Part shown: in pieces, positions 44,649 to 53,725 of the stretch
How positions within the stretch are numbered: position 1 is the first letter of the stretch
Layout: each line of letters starts with the position of its first letter
From: Pseudomonas sp. QS1027
GTDB lineage: Bacteria; Pseudomonadota; Gammaproteobacteria; Pseudomonadales; Pseudomonadaceae
Reading direction: 5' to 3'
DNA: 64,000 nt
Assembly (NCBI RefSeq): GCF_002814235.1
Contig: NZ_PHSU01000032.1
Location: 39,097-103,096, forward strand
Made by a program: the position numbers and the translations under genes
Notes under the pieces: model-generated
Seen by the model: the letters and a program-made list of their open reading frames with translations, nothing else
The model's database searches: none
Told to the model about the DNA's origin: nothing

Positions 44649-45884
44649 TCAGAATGAATAACGCACGGCATTGACCCAACGGGTCTGCTCCTCGTAGTAG
44701 CCAAAGCTGCTCCGGCTGCCGTCAAATACATCGAGCCCGCTACGCAGTTGCCAGTGGGCATCGAGGTCATAGCGCATTTCCAGGGCGGCATACTGCGCGG
44801 ACTGTCGCAGGTCCTGGGCGACGTAAGCCGTCAGGTAGAGCCGTCCCTGGAGCATTTCCCGGCGTATCGCCAGGCTGACGATTTCCGAGCGATCCTGGTC
44901 GAGGGCCTGGTCGACATCGTCTTTCCACAGGTTGTAATACTGCACGCCGAAGAACCAGTCTCCGGTCAGGTAGTCGACGCCCAGCAACAACTGCTGCTGG
45001 CGGTTCTTCTTCACATCGACGATCCCTTCCGGCGCCCGGTAATAGCGATAGGCATCCGGGGTGAGCGCCGCCTCGCCCTTGACCACCACCGGTCCGACGG
45101 GCACGGCAAACGACCCGCCGAACAAGGTACGGCGCTGCAATTGCTCGCGATAACTCAAGCCGTTGCGCGTGAGCTCGGGGGTCAAGGTGTCTTCGGTTTG
45201 CCAGCCATGCCAGGCATTCAGGGAGTAGTCGACGCCGGCGGCATTGCCGCTCCAACGCACTGCCGGGGTCCAGTCCGCCGGCTTGCGCCAGTCCGGATCG
45301 GACGCCTCGCTGCGGGGCACGCCGGTCAGCAGGTCGTTGACCCGAGGTTCGGCGAAACGCCCGTCGCTGGCCGGCAGCAGGTCCTTGCGGGTCTGCGGGA
45401 TCAACAACACCTGCAGCGACTGGTCCTCGAACACCGAGCACTCACTGTTGAGCATCGCCAGCGGGCGACGCTGCTGGACATAGTCACCGAAGTAACCTTC
45501 GCGCCGGTCGAAAGGATGAATGACATCCAGCACCCGCAAACGATCGGCGCTGCCCCACACCACCTGCTGCACGCCGACGGTCGAGGTACAGCGTTCGCCC
45601 TGGTATTCGGCGAACAGTTCGCGCGGTTCGATCTCGTGGTAATCGCCGTCGAGCTTGTTCTCCTGCAGCGCCCTGACCTGCGCCTTCAGCCGCCAGCCCG
45701 AATCGCCTTGCCAGGCACTGCCCAGCAGTGCGGAATACTCGTCCAGCCCCCACTCACCCTCACGGGTCACGGCCTGGCGGGTTTCCAGTCGGCCGTTGAA
45801 GTCCACGGCGTCAAGAGCGCCGGCCTGGCTGTCGACACTGACCAACAACATCAGCGCACCCAGGCTCAAGGTTCTGTTGATCAT
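44649..45884 (-). CDS. Outer-membrane beta-barrel protein, DUF1302-like (last gene of the lipid operon)
   Basis: A 411-residue protein with a signal peptide ending at DSQAG and alternating strands that end in VNAVRYSF, a barrel-assembly C-terminus. Segments such as VQQVVWGSADRLRVLDVIHP resemble the DUF1302-type barrels found beside LolA-like carriers in lipid-export loci. Its start overlaps the acyl-CoA dehydrogenase stop by 4 bp. I infer it as the outer-membrane end of the export route for the lipid made by this operon. Confidence 0.75.
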   Translation of the reverse strand: MINRTLSLGALMLLVSVDSQAGALDAVDFNGRLETRQAVTREGEWGLDEYSALLGSAWQGDSGWRLKAQVRALQENKLDGDYHEIEPRELFAEYQGERCTSTVGVQQVVWGSADRLRVLDVIHPFDRREGYFGDYVQQRRPLAMLNSECSVFEDQSLQVLLIPQTRKDLLPASDGRFAEPRVNDLLTGVPRSEASDPDWRKPADWTPAVRWSGNAAGVDYSLNAWHGWQTEDTLTPELTRNGLSYREQLQRRTLFGGSFAVPVGPVVVKGEAALTPDAYRYYRAPEGIVDVKKNRQQQLLLGVDYLTGDWFFGVQYYNLWKDDVDQALDQDRSEIVSLAIRREMLQGRLYLTAYVAQDLRQSAQYAALEMRYDLDAHWQLRSGLDVFDGSRSSFGYYEEQTRWVNAVRYSF

Positions 45885-47422
45885 GCGCCATCCCCACACA
45901 CGAGCAGCTCATCGAGCGCAACCTCCTCATCGGCTCGCGGCCGGTCGAAAGCACCGATCCGGGCGTCGACCCAGTCGCCCAGTCCCGCCAGGGAGAAACC
46001 CGGCGAGACCAGATGTTCCCAGTCGCGTTCCGCCGCCGCCAGGCGTGACATCACCCAGGGCCGGCAATGTTCTTCCAGGGCCTGGGCCGAGAGCATCAGC
46101 CAGGCGACACACTGTCCCAGCTGGAGCACCTGTCCGGACAAGCGCTCGCTGCCCCGCGGCGGCAGTCTTTCGCTGGATATCCAGGTTTCCAGGCGCTGGA
46201 GGGCAAGTTGGCCGTGGGGCAGCGATGCCAGGTAAGTCCTGATGACGGCCGGTTGCTCCAAGACACGCTGGCCGATAAACGCCGCCAGCGTCTGCGACGG
46301 GCCCTCGAACAGACGAGTGATACGTGCATCGCGCCAGAGCTGGCCGATGGGGTTGTTATCGCAGTAACCACGAGCACCGAGCATCTGCAAGGCGCTGTCG
46401 CTGACTTCACCCAGCAGTTCGCTGGCGAGCCACTTGACCGCCGCCAGCACCTCGGCCGGCGGTGTCGGCAACCCTTGATCCAGCCCCGTGGCCAGGTCAT
46501 CGACCCAACCACCCAAGGCGGTTGCGGCGCAGACGGCACCACCGATCAGCGTCTGGGTATGCTCGTGATCCCAGAGCCGCTGGGTGCCCAGGGAACGGCG
46601 CGTACTGTAGCGCGTCATCAGTTGCACGCAGCGCCACAAGGCGCCGACGCAGGTGGCGGCAATGCCCAGGCGACCGAAGACCATGGTGTCGCTGGCGACC
46701 GCCATCCCGGCGAACGGGCTGCCCAGCACCTGCTCCGCACGGGCCTCGACGGCGTCGAAATGCACCTGGTTCTGGACCATGCCCTTGAGGCCGAGGGTCA
46801 GTGCCTCGCTGCCCTGGCGCAGGCCCGGCTGCTCGGCGTCCAGGCAAAAACCAATAAAGCCGCAATCGCGCCCCTGCTCATCCAGATGCCGTGCAAACAC
46901 CGAAATAACGCCGGCCCAGGCGGCGGAACCGCACCAGGACTTGCGTCCGTCCAGACGCCAATGCTCGCCCTGGCGCCGTGCCGTCGCCGCCATGTTCAGC
47001 GGGTTGGAACCCGCCCCCTGCTCGGTCAGGGCAAAAGCGGCGAGCATCCGGCCAGTCGCCAGTTGTGGCAGGTAGCGGGCTTTCGCGGTGGCTGAGCCGA
47101 AGCGCTGGATCGGGCGAATGCCCAGGCCGTTATTGAGCCCGACGAAAAACGCCAGGGTCAGATCGATGGCGCCCAGTTGGCGCTGTACCCGCAACAGCTC
47201 GAACGTCGAAAAACCGAGCAAGCCGCCCTGCTCCCCGGCGACTTGCATGCCGAGCACCCCGCGATTGCCCAGGGCCAGCACCAGATGTGGCGCAAGACAG
47301 CGGCGCACGTCCATCAGACGGAAATCCAGGCGCTTGGCCCAGTCCTGCAACCACAGATTCAGCTCGACAACAGCCGGGGTGTCGGGACGTGCCGCCTGGG
47401 CAAATGCCGTCCATGCCTTCAT
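45881..47422 (-). CDS. Acyl-CoA/acyl-ACP dehydrogenase
   Basis: A 513-residue flavoprotein of the acyl-CoA dehydrogenase fold: FALTEQGAGSNPLNMAATAR (flavin-contacting region), LRQGSEALTLGLKGMVQNQV and ALQMLGARGYCDNNPIGQLW RDARI (the C-terminal helical signature, written here in two parts). It is longer than housekeeping ACADs (about 380) and resembles enzymes that act on carrier-bound acyl chains. In tambjamine synthesis TamT plays this part, introducing a double bond. It overlaps its neighbours on both sides by 4 bp. Confidence 0.85.
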   Translation of the reverse strand: MKAWTAFAQAARPDTPAVVELNLWLQDWAKRLDFRLMDVRRCLAPHLVLALGNRGVLGMQVAGEQGGLLGFSTFELLRVQRQLGAIDLTLAFFVGLNNGLGIRPIQRFGSATAKARYLPQLATGRMLAAFALTEQGAGSNPLNMAATARRQGEHWRLDGRKSWCGSAAWAGVISVFARHLDEQGRDCGFIGFCLDAEQPGLRQGSEALTLGLKGMVQNQVHFDAVEARAEQVLGSPFAGMAVASDTMVFGRLGIAATCVGALWRCVQLMTRYSTRRSLGTQRLWDHEHTQTLIGGAVCAATALGGWVDDLATGLDQGLPTPPAEVLAAVKWLASELLGEVSDSALQMLGARGYCDNNPIGQLWRDARITRLFEGPSQTLAAFIGQRVLEQPAVIRTYLASLPHGQLALQRLETWISSERLPPRGSERLSGQVLQLGQCVAWLMLSAQALEEHCRPWVMSRLAAAERDWEHLVSPGFSLAGLGDWVDARIGAFDRPRADEEVALDELLVCGDGA

Positions 47423-48411
47423 TGCTCAATCTCCTGTCGAGCCAACAACCAACGGGCCGTCTCGCCGACCAGTTGTTCCAGCGTCTGCCGAGGTGCGAAC
47501 CCCACCTGCTGGCGGGCCTTGTGGGTGCGGTAGTAGACATTCATCCCCAGCAGGCGAACCACATCCGCCGAGAGCCGCAAGGGGATGATCGAGGTCAGCA
47601 GATCCAGCGGCCGCAGCAGCGCCACGATCCACTTGAGGGTCGCCCCCGCCGGCTGCCAGCGCGGCTCGGACACCCCCAGCGCACGGCCCATGCCGGTGAA
47701 CAATTCGCGATAACTGACGTTCAGGCTGCTGAGGATGTAGCGCTCGCCGCGCTGGCCCTTGTCCATGATTGCCAGCAGCCCTTGCATCAGGTCCTCGGCA
47801 CCGATCACGGCGATTCCGCCAGGCGGGATAAACGGCAGGTGACGCTGGCGCAGGTCGAGCATGACCTTGCCCCAGCCATGCAGCACATCGCAGTGCGGGG
47901 CGATGACGGCCGAAGGGCAAGCGATGACGATATCCATGCCTTCCCGGCAAAACTGTCGGACCCGCTCCTCGGCCTCGCGCTTGCTGTGCATGTATGCCAG
48001 CTTGAAGGCGGTACCGTTGTAGGCCATGTATTCATCGGCCTCGCCAGCCGGATAGCCCACCGCGGCAATCGACGACACATGCAACACCCGCCGCACACCG
48101 GCACGGCGTGCGGCGTGCAGCAGATTGACCGTGCCTTGCACATTGACCGCAAACATCCGCGCCCGGGCGCTTTCGTAAGGCAGCGCCAGGCCGGCGGCGT
48201 GATAGATCTGCTCCACGCCGTCAAGCGCACGTTCCAGGCTGGCCGGATCGAGCAGATCGGCCACCCGCCACGCCACCCGGTCACTCACCTGCGCCAGGGC
48301 CGGCGCCGGGTCGTTCGCCAGGACCAGCACGGCAACCCTCTCCCCGCGGGCCAGCAAGGCTCGTACGATGTGACTGCCCAGGCAACCGCTGGCGCCCGTC
48401 ACCAGGATCAT
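47419..48411 (-). CDS. NAD-dependent epimerase/dehydratase-family reductase
   Basis: A 330-residue extended SDR with the nucleotide-binding motif VTGASGCLGSH at the N-terminus and the catalytic Y-x-x-x-K in AYMHSKREAE. Related 3-beta-HSD-like SDRs reduce keto groups on lipids; the bacterial ceramide reductase CerR belongs to the same broad family. It lies beside a ketosynthase, so reduction of a beta-ketoacyl-ACP is the simplest role. The ATG at 48411 overlaps the ketosynthase stop. Confidence 0.85.
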   Translation of the reverse strand: MILVTGASGCLGSHIVRALLARGERVAVLVLANDPAPALAQVSDRVAWRVADLLDPASLERALDGVEQIYHAAGLALPYESARARMFAVNVQGTVNLLHAARRAGVRRVLHVSSIAAVGYPAGEADEYMAYNGTAFKLAYMHSKREAEERVRQFCREGMDIVIACPSAVIAPHCDVLHGWGKVMLDLRQRHLPFIPPGGIAVIGAEDLMQGLLAIMDKGQRGERYILSSLNVSYRELFTGMGRALGVSEPRWQPAGATLKWIVALLRPLDLLTSIIPLRLSADVVRLLGMNVYYRTHKARQQVGFAPRQTLEQLVGETARWLLARQEIEQ

Positions 48412-49619
48412 TGTCCAGCCTCCACGGCTCGCCCCAGGGCCAGGGAGACATTGAGTCCGCCGAAGGCAAAGGAGTTTTTCAACCAGGCGTCGACCCGGGC
48501 CGGGCGGGCGCCTTCGGTGACGTAGTCCAGATCGCACTCGGCATCCGCCGCCTGGTAATTCAGGGTCGGCGGAATCCGCTCCTGCAAGGTCGCCATCAAC
48601 CCGCCGATCAGTTCCACCACACCGGCGGCGCCCATCAGGTGGCCGATGGCCGACTTGACCGAGGACACCTGCAAGCGATCCGCGTGGGCACCGAACACCT
48701 GGCGTATCGCCGCCGTTTCACAGCGGTCGTTGAGCAAGGTGCCGGTGCCATGGGCATTGATATAGGTGAAGCTTTCGGGCGCCAGCCCACTGCTGGCCAT
48801 CGCCTGACGCATCGCCAGCGCGGGGCCGTCCACCGACGGTTTGAGCAGATCCCCGGCATCGCTGTTGACGCCGTAGCCCAGCACCCGAGCCAACACCGGC
48901 GCACCACGGGCCTGGGCATGGGCCAGGGTTTCCATGACCAGCACACCCCCGCCCTCACCCAGCACCATGCCGCGGCGACCGGCGGAAAACGGGCGGCAGG
49001 TGTCCGGCGCCATGGCCCGCAATGCTTCCCAGGCTTTCCACACCAGCGGGTTGAGACAGGCATCGGTGCCGCCGGCCAGCACCAGGTCGGCATCGCCGTG
49101 ACGCAGCAGTCGATAGGCCTCGCCGATGGCCTGGGTCGAAGAGGCACAGGCGGTGCTCAAGGTCATCGCCGGGCCCTTGAAACCGTGGCGCAGGCTCAGG
49201 TGACTGGCCGCAGCATTCGCCATCACTCGGGGCACCGTCCAGGGCGCCAGGGTCTGGCTACCGGCCTGGTAAAGGTCCAGGTAGGCGCTGTGCAAGGAGT
49301 CGCTGCCGCCCACCGCCGTGCCCATGTACACCGCACAGCGATGGGCATCGACCGCAGCCATGTCCAGGGCCGCCATGTCCAACGCCTCGCGCCCGGCCAG
49401 CAGGGCGAACTGGGTCGAGCGGTCGAACATCAACAACTCATTGGCGCTGAAGCGGCCTTCCATCGCCTGCTCGGGCAGCGCACCGGCATTGCAACTCCCT
49501 GGCAACCAGGGCACCCGGGCAATCGCGCAGTGCGCCTGGGTCAGGCCGTCCCACAACGCTTGCCGACCAATACCGAAGGGCGATACACAACCGACGCCCG
49601 TGATCACGACCTCATTCAT
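48408..49619 (-). CDS. Beta-ketoacyl-ACP synthase, FabF-like
   Basis: A 403-residue elongating ketosynthase with the complete triad C158 (LSTACASS), H290 (NAHGTGT) and H327 (SAIGHLMGAAG), plus K322. It is smaller than type I modular domains and resembles KSs of type II lipid or aryl-polyene pathways. Its start overlaps the adjacent ACP stop by 4 bp, so that ACP is probably its partner. It would extend a carrier-bound acyl chain by two carbons using malonyl-ACP. Confidence 0.92.
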   Translation of the reverse strand: MNEVVITGVGCVSPFGIGRQALWDGLTQAHCAIARVPWLPGSCNAGALPEQAMEGRFSANELLMFDRSTQFALLAGREALDMAALDMAAVDAHRCAVYMGTAVGGSDSLHSAYLDLYQAGSQTLAPWTVPRVMANAAASHLSLRHGFKGPAMTLSTACASSTQAIGEAYRLLRHGDADLVLAGGTDACLNPLVWKAWEALRAMAPDTCRPFSAGRRGMVLGEGGGVLVMETLAHAQARGAPVLARVLGYGVNSDAGDLLKPSVDGPALAMRQAMASSGLAPESFTYINAHGTGTLLNDRCETAAIRQVFGAHADRLQVSSVKSAIGHLMGAAGVVELIGGLMATLQERIPPTLNYQAADAECDLDYVTEGARPARVDAWLKNSFAFGGLNVSLALGRAVEAGQ

Positions 49620-49873
49620 GAAGCGACTCGCAGGCCCGCCAGTTGCTCGGCGAGGATCTCGATCAGGCGCGCCACCGAACTGATGTCGGTGTGGCTGTAG
49701 CTGGACAGGTTGACCTGGAAGCGCTTCTCGATGGCGTATGTCAGCTTCAGCACGTCCAAAGAGTCGAGCCCCAGTTCGTCGATGCTGAGCTGGATATCCA
49801 GCTCGGTGATGTCCAGTTCAAGGGTCGTGGCCAACAGTTCCAGGACCACGGTTTCCAGGGGTTGAGTCGACAT
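49616..49873 (-). CDS. Acyl carrier protein (second ACP of the operon)
   Basis: An 85-residue ACP with the phosphopantetheine serine S38 in ELGLDSLDVLK. The start at 49873 was chosen by typical ACP length; the frame extends six codons further. It is paired with the ketosynthase. It differs from the first ACP (60000-60266), suggesting division of labour between loading and extension. Confidence 0.92.
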   Translation of the reverse strand: MSTQPLETVVLELLATTLELDITELDIQLSIDELGLDSLDVLKLTYAIEKRFQVNLSSYSHTDISSVARLIEILAEQLAGLRVAS

Positions 49874-49887
49874 GATGGGTACTCGGA

Positions 49888-50667
49888 TCAATGTTCGGTG
49901 CGCAGGGCGCGCTGGGTGAAATTGGCCTCGGCAATGCCGGGGTTGATGCTGACCTTCTCGACGATCATCCGGGTGCTCTTGTTCGCGGCCAGGTTGAACA
50001 TGGTCTGGGCGGTCGGGCGGCTGAAGCCGCTCACCACCTGCAGGCCATCGGTCTTGAGCTGCTTGACCAGCGTGCCCTGGGCGTCGAAGTAGTCGATCTG
50101 CACCGGGTAACGGCTACTCTCCTCGAGGTAGTAGACCTTGCGCGAATAACCCGAGATGCGCGCCTCTTCGGTCTGCGCCCGAGCTTCAATCCGGCGGCAG
50201 GCCGGCCAACTCAGGCAGGGTTCGGGCTTGCCCAGACTGGCGAACTGGTAGCTGGCCAGCTTGTAGTCCTCGAAGTCCTCGTAGGTGAAGTCGGTGCCCA
50301 TGAACCAGTTCTGCTTCTGCGAACCGGCGAGGCGTCGCAGGTTCTTGGTCGAGGGGGTGTAGGACCAGATATCGTTGGTCGCCGCACCGCTGTCCTCGAT
50401 CAACAACGCGACGTTCTTCACCGCCGCCGGCGCCGTGAAGCGCACCAGGGTGCCGGTACGGTCGCTCATGCGCTTGTCCAGCCGCGTGAGCTGACGGGTG
50501 AACGTCAAGTGGTCGGCCTCGAACAGTTCCATGCGGTAGTCGATCTGTTCATCCTGGGCCTTCATGCGCCGGTCGGAGTCCTGCATGATCGACAGGGCAT
50601 CATCGGCCAGCACCGGCCCGGAGCAGGCCAGCAATACGGGTAAAACGGCAAGCAATCGGCGAGTCAT
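49888..50667 (-). CDS. LolA-like outer-membrane lipoprotein-sorting protein
   Basis: A 259-residue periplasmic protein with signal MTRRLLAVLPVLLACSG, cleaved near LADD. The segments YRMELFEADHLTFTRQLTRL, FTAPAAVKNVALLIED and IWSYTPSTKNLRRLAG are those of the COG2834 group, whose half-barrel fold carries a hydrophobic ligand. It overlaps the FtsX-like permease gene, so it probably receives a lipid from that ABC complex and carries it to the outer membrane. Confidence 0.85.
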   Translation of the reverse strand: MTRRLLAVLPVLLACSGPVLADDALSIMQDSDRRMKAQDEQIDYRMELFEADHLTFTRQLTRLDKRMSDRTGTLVRFTAPAAVKNVALLIEDSGAATNDIWSYTPSTKNLRRLAGSQKQNWFMGTDFTYEDFEDYKLASYQFASLGKPEPCLSWPACRRIEARAQTEEARISGYSRKVYYLEESSRYPVQIDYFDAQGTLVKQLKTDGLQVVSGFSRPTAQTMFNLAANKSTRMIVEKVSINPGIAEANFTQRALRTEH

Positions 50668-53024
50668 CCGAAATTCCTGAGTTTGAGGGTGTCGACTGCG
50701 GGGATGCGCAACACATGGCGAATGGCGGGCATCGCCGCGAAGGGAATGATCAGCAGCGCGGGCAGGATCACCCGCAGGAAATCGCTCGACGCCGGGTCGG
50801 TATTGATCTTGAACCAGACATCGGTCAGGCGATGGTTGAGCACCGCGCCCAACCCGTAGCCCAGGGGCATGGCGACCAGGCCGGCGAGCACGGCAATGCT
50901 GAAGGTTTCACAGAGCATGATCAGCGACACGTTGCGGTCGCTGAAACCGAGGATGCGCAGCACCCCGTATTCAGCGCGCCGCCCGACAATGCTGAAGTTC
51001 ATGCTGGTCACGGCGAACAGCAAGGCAATCGCGATGCTCATCAGCGCCGAGATATGGATGATCACCCAGATATGCGAGCTGATTTCGAGGATGGCCGCGA
51101 CGATGTCCTGCTTGGAGGTCACCCGCACCACACCCGGCACCGCGTAGATCTGCGCGTCTCCCAGGCCGGACGCACCGGCGTCGACCAGATAGGCCCCGGT
51201 AAACTGCTCATCCAGCGCCAGCATCCGCCGGGCGTAGTCCTTGCTGGTGATCACCTCGCCTGGCAGGGCCCCGGAGAACACCCCGATGACGGTCGTCGCG
51301 TAGTCGTTGCCACGGACCTTGAGGGTCAGCCGATCACCGGGACCGACACCTTGGGCAATCGCGATACGACGCTCGATCACCACGCCATCACGATCGCCGT
51401 CCAGAAGCATGCGGCCCTGCATCAGGTTGACATGGCGTACGCCGTCGGCCGGCTCGATCCCCAGCAGGCTGGCATTGTCCAACTGCCCACGGCCACTGAC
51501 CTGGGCCCCGCCCTTGACGAAGGTCGACCAGCGACTGCCCGGCGCCAGCGCCTGCAGACGGGCGATATCTTCATCCCACCAAGGCACATCCAGATCGACC
51601 ACGCGACTCCAGCTGTCACGCTCGACGTTGCTGATGGCGGTTCGTTCCATGGAGGTCAGGGAAATGTAGAAGGCGATGGTGATCGCGATGCTCGCCGCCA
51701 TGGCGAGCACGGTCACCAGACTGATACGCCAGCTGCGCAGCAGGTTGCGCAGGGAGTAACGGAACCAGAACGGACCACCGATATGCCGCAGGCAGGCAAC
51801 CATGCGCTGGGCCAGCGGTTGTTCCTGGCCAGCACCGACATCGCGCAGGGCGTCCATTGGCGTAATGCTCAGGATCGAGCGCATGGGCAGGTACATGCCC
51901 AGGGCCACGGTGCCGCAGAGCACCAGGCCGGCGCGCCACAGATAAGGCAGTTGAAACACCAGGTGCGGTTTCGGCATGCCGATGGCCCGCGCGTAGTTCA
52001 GGCCGAAGGCGTACATGTCGAACAGGGCAAAACCGCAACCCAGCAGCAGCGCCGCCACGATCAGCATCAACGCCGGCAAGCTGTAGGCGCAGGCGACCTG
52101 CCGACGGGTATAGCCGAGGGTGAGGAACATGGCGATCAGCGGCCGCTCCTCCTTGGCCCACTGGTACATCAGGAAGAACACCACCAGGGTCGACGACAGG
52201 GCAAAGATCAGCACCACCGTGGGCAGGAACACCTTGAAGGTGTTGAGGTCCAGCTCGAGGAACTTCTGGCTGAACTGTTCCTGGCGCGGCAGCACATAAT
52301 CGACCGCCAGGCGGGTCTGTGCCCGCTCGGTCACGGCATGCTTGATCAAGCTAAGGTCGGCATCCGCCGACAGGCTGAAGAGCAGGCTGTTTACCGCCGC
52401 GAACCCCAGCTGTTGGCGCATCAGCGCCTGGTCGGCGAACACCACGCACAACGAACCGTTGCTGGGCACATAAACGCTGGGATTCAACGGCGCCACCAGG
52501 TATTCCGGGCTCTCGACGATGCCGACGACCTCGACCGGGTAATCGGCCTGTCCGGACACGAAATTGAAGCGGTCGCCGACCCGCTTGCCATGGAACTCGG
52601 CGCAGTTGCGCTCCAGCACCACACCGGCGGCGTCCTGGGCATCGGGCAGCCGACCGTCGAGCACCTTGAGCCGGTTGACCGTGGAAAAGTCCTGCGCCGG
52701 CGAACTGATCATCAGCGCCGCTACCGGCTGCTCGCCGCCCAGCGGCACCAGCCCGGGCATCAACAGGCGCGGATAGGTGGCGCTCACCCCGGGGATGTCG
52801 TCGAACGCCGGCAGGTTGATCTGCTCGTCAGGAGCGAAGATCACTTCCAGCCCGGCCATCGAGGCCGACGACTGGATGTCTTCCACCGTATTGAACAGGC
52901 TGTCGATTGCCGAGTAGGCCCCCACCAGCACGCCGAAGGTCGAGGCGCAGATCAGCGCGATGGTCAGCAGCCGGTAACGAATGACCAGGATCGAACGCAG
53001 CACATGCCGGACCAGCATATTCAT
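50664..53024 (-). CDS. FtsX/LolC-type ABC permease, two-domain
   Basis: A 786-residue inner-membrane protein with an N-terminal helix, a large periplasmic domain (about 40-270), three helices, then a second periplasmic domain and three further helices: the duplicated FtsX arrangement of MacB/LolCE-like permeases in one chain. The last part contains RAEYGVLRILGFSDRNVSLI, the FtsX signature, near residue 690. With the downstream ATPase, LolA-like protein and barrel it would extract a lipid from the inner membrane. Confidence 0.88.
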   Translation of the reverse strand: MNMLVRHVLRSILVIRYRLLTIALICASTFGVLVGAYSAIDSLFNTVEDIQSSASMAGLEVIFAPDEQINLPAFDDIPGVSATYPRLLMPGLVPLGGEQPVAALMISSPAQDFSTVNRLKVLDGRLPDAQDAAGVVLERNCAEFHGKRVGDRFNFVSGQADYPVEVVGIVESPEYLVAPLNPSVYVPSNGSLCVVFADQALMRQQLGFAAVNSLLFSLSADADLSLIKHAVTERAQTRLAVDYVLPRQEQFSQKFLELDLNTFKVFLPTVVLIFALSSTLVVFFLMYQWAKEERPLIAMFLTLGYTRRQVACAYSLPALMLIVAALLLGCGFALFDMYAFGLNYARAIGMPKPHLVFQLPYLWRAGLVLCGTVALGMYLPMRSILSITPMDALRDVGAGQEQPLAQRMVACLRHIGGPFWFRYSLRNLLRSWRISLVTVLAMAASIAITIAFYISLTSMERTAISNVERDSWSRVVDLDVPWWDEDIARLQALAPGSRWSTFVKGGAQVSGRGQLDNASLLGIEPADGVRHVNLMQGRMLLDGDRDGVVIERRIAIAQGVGPGDRLTLKVRGNDYATTVIGVFSGALPGEVITSKDYARRMLALDEQFTGAYLVDAGASGLGDAQIYAVPGVVRVTSKQDIVAAILEISSHIWVIIHISALMSIAIALLFAVTSMNFSIVGRRAEYGVLRILGFSDRNVSLIMLCETFSIAVLAGLVAMPLGYGLGAVLNHRLTDVWFKINTDPASSDFLRVILPALLIIPFAAMPAIRHVLRIPAVDTLKLRNFG

Positions 53025-53707
53025 TGGACGGCCCTGTGCAGGTGACCGGAGCGCATTTCGTAGACCTGGTCGGCATGCTGCCCCAACGCCGGGTTATGGG
53101 TGACGATCACCACCGTCACCTGTTTCTCTTCCTGCATCTGGCGCAACAACTCGAACACCCGCATCCCGGTTTCCTCATCCAGGCTGCCGGTCGGCTCGTC
53201 GGCGAGGATCAGTTGCGGTTCCTTGATCAGCGCCCGGGCAATCGCCACGCGCTGCTGCTGCCCGCCGGAGAGCTTGGCGGGAAACTTCTCGGCATGCTCC
53301 AGCAGCCCGACCTTGTGCAGGTATTCCTCGGCTCGCCGATGGTCCTGGGGGGTGACCGTGCGGATCGGCTCCAGGCCGGTCAGCACGTTTTCCTTGACCG
53401 TCAGCGTCGGGATCAGGTTGTGGAACTGAAAGATGAACCCGACCCGCTCGGCGCGAAAGCGGGTCAAGGCGGCAAAGTCCATGGAGTCGAGCAACGCATC
53501 GCCAACCCGCACCCGGCCTTCGTCGACCCGGTCCAGGCCACCGAGGATATTGAGCAAGGTGGTCTTGCCCGAGCCGGAGATACCGCGGATCACGGTCATG
53601 CTGGCCCGCGCAATCTCCAGGTCGATATGGTTGAGCACCAGGCTGCGGCCATCGCCGCTGGGGTAGTACTTCTTCAATCCCGCGAGGGAAATCAGGGGGG
53701 TATCCAT
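53021..53707 (-). CDS. ABC ATPase, LolD/MacB-like
   Basis: A 228-residue ATPase with Walker A GISGSGKTT, signature LSGGQQQR, Walker B LILADEPTGSLDEE and the LolD-type FIFQFHNLIPTLTVKENVL. It overlaps the FtsX-type permease gene by 4 bp. Members of this group use ATP to drive lipid or lipoprotein release rather than classical import. Confidence 0.92.
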   Translation of the reverse strand: MDTPLISLAGLKKYYPSGDGRSLVLNHIDLEIARASMTVIRGISGSGKTTLLNILGGLDRVDEGRVRVGDALLDSMDFAALTRFRAERVGFIFQFHNLIPTLTVKENVLTGLEPIRTVTPQDHRRAEEYLHKVGLLEHAEKFPAKLSGGQQQRVAIARALIKEPQLILADEPTGSLDEETGMRVFELLRQMQEEKQVTVVIVTHNPALGQHADQVYEMRSGHLHRAVQ

Positions 53708-53725
53708 ACGGTTTACAACTCCGTT

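Noticed and set aside
44394..44657. Small plus-strand frame of 87 residues
   Set aside because: No ribosome-binding site, no family resemblance, and it runs into the 3' end of the convergent barrel gene.
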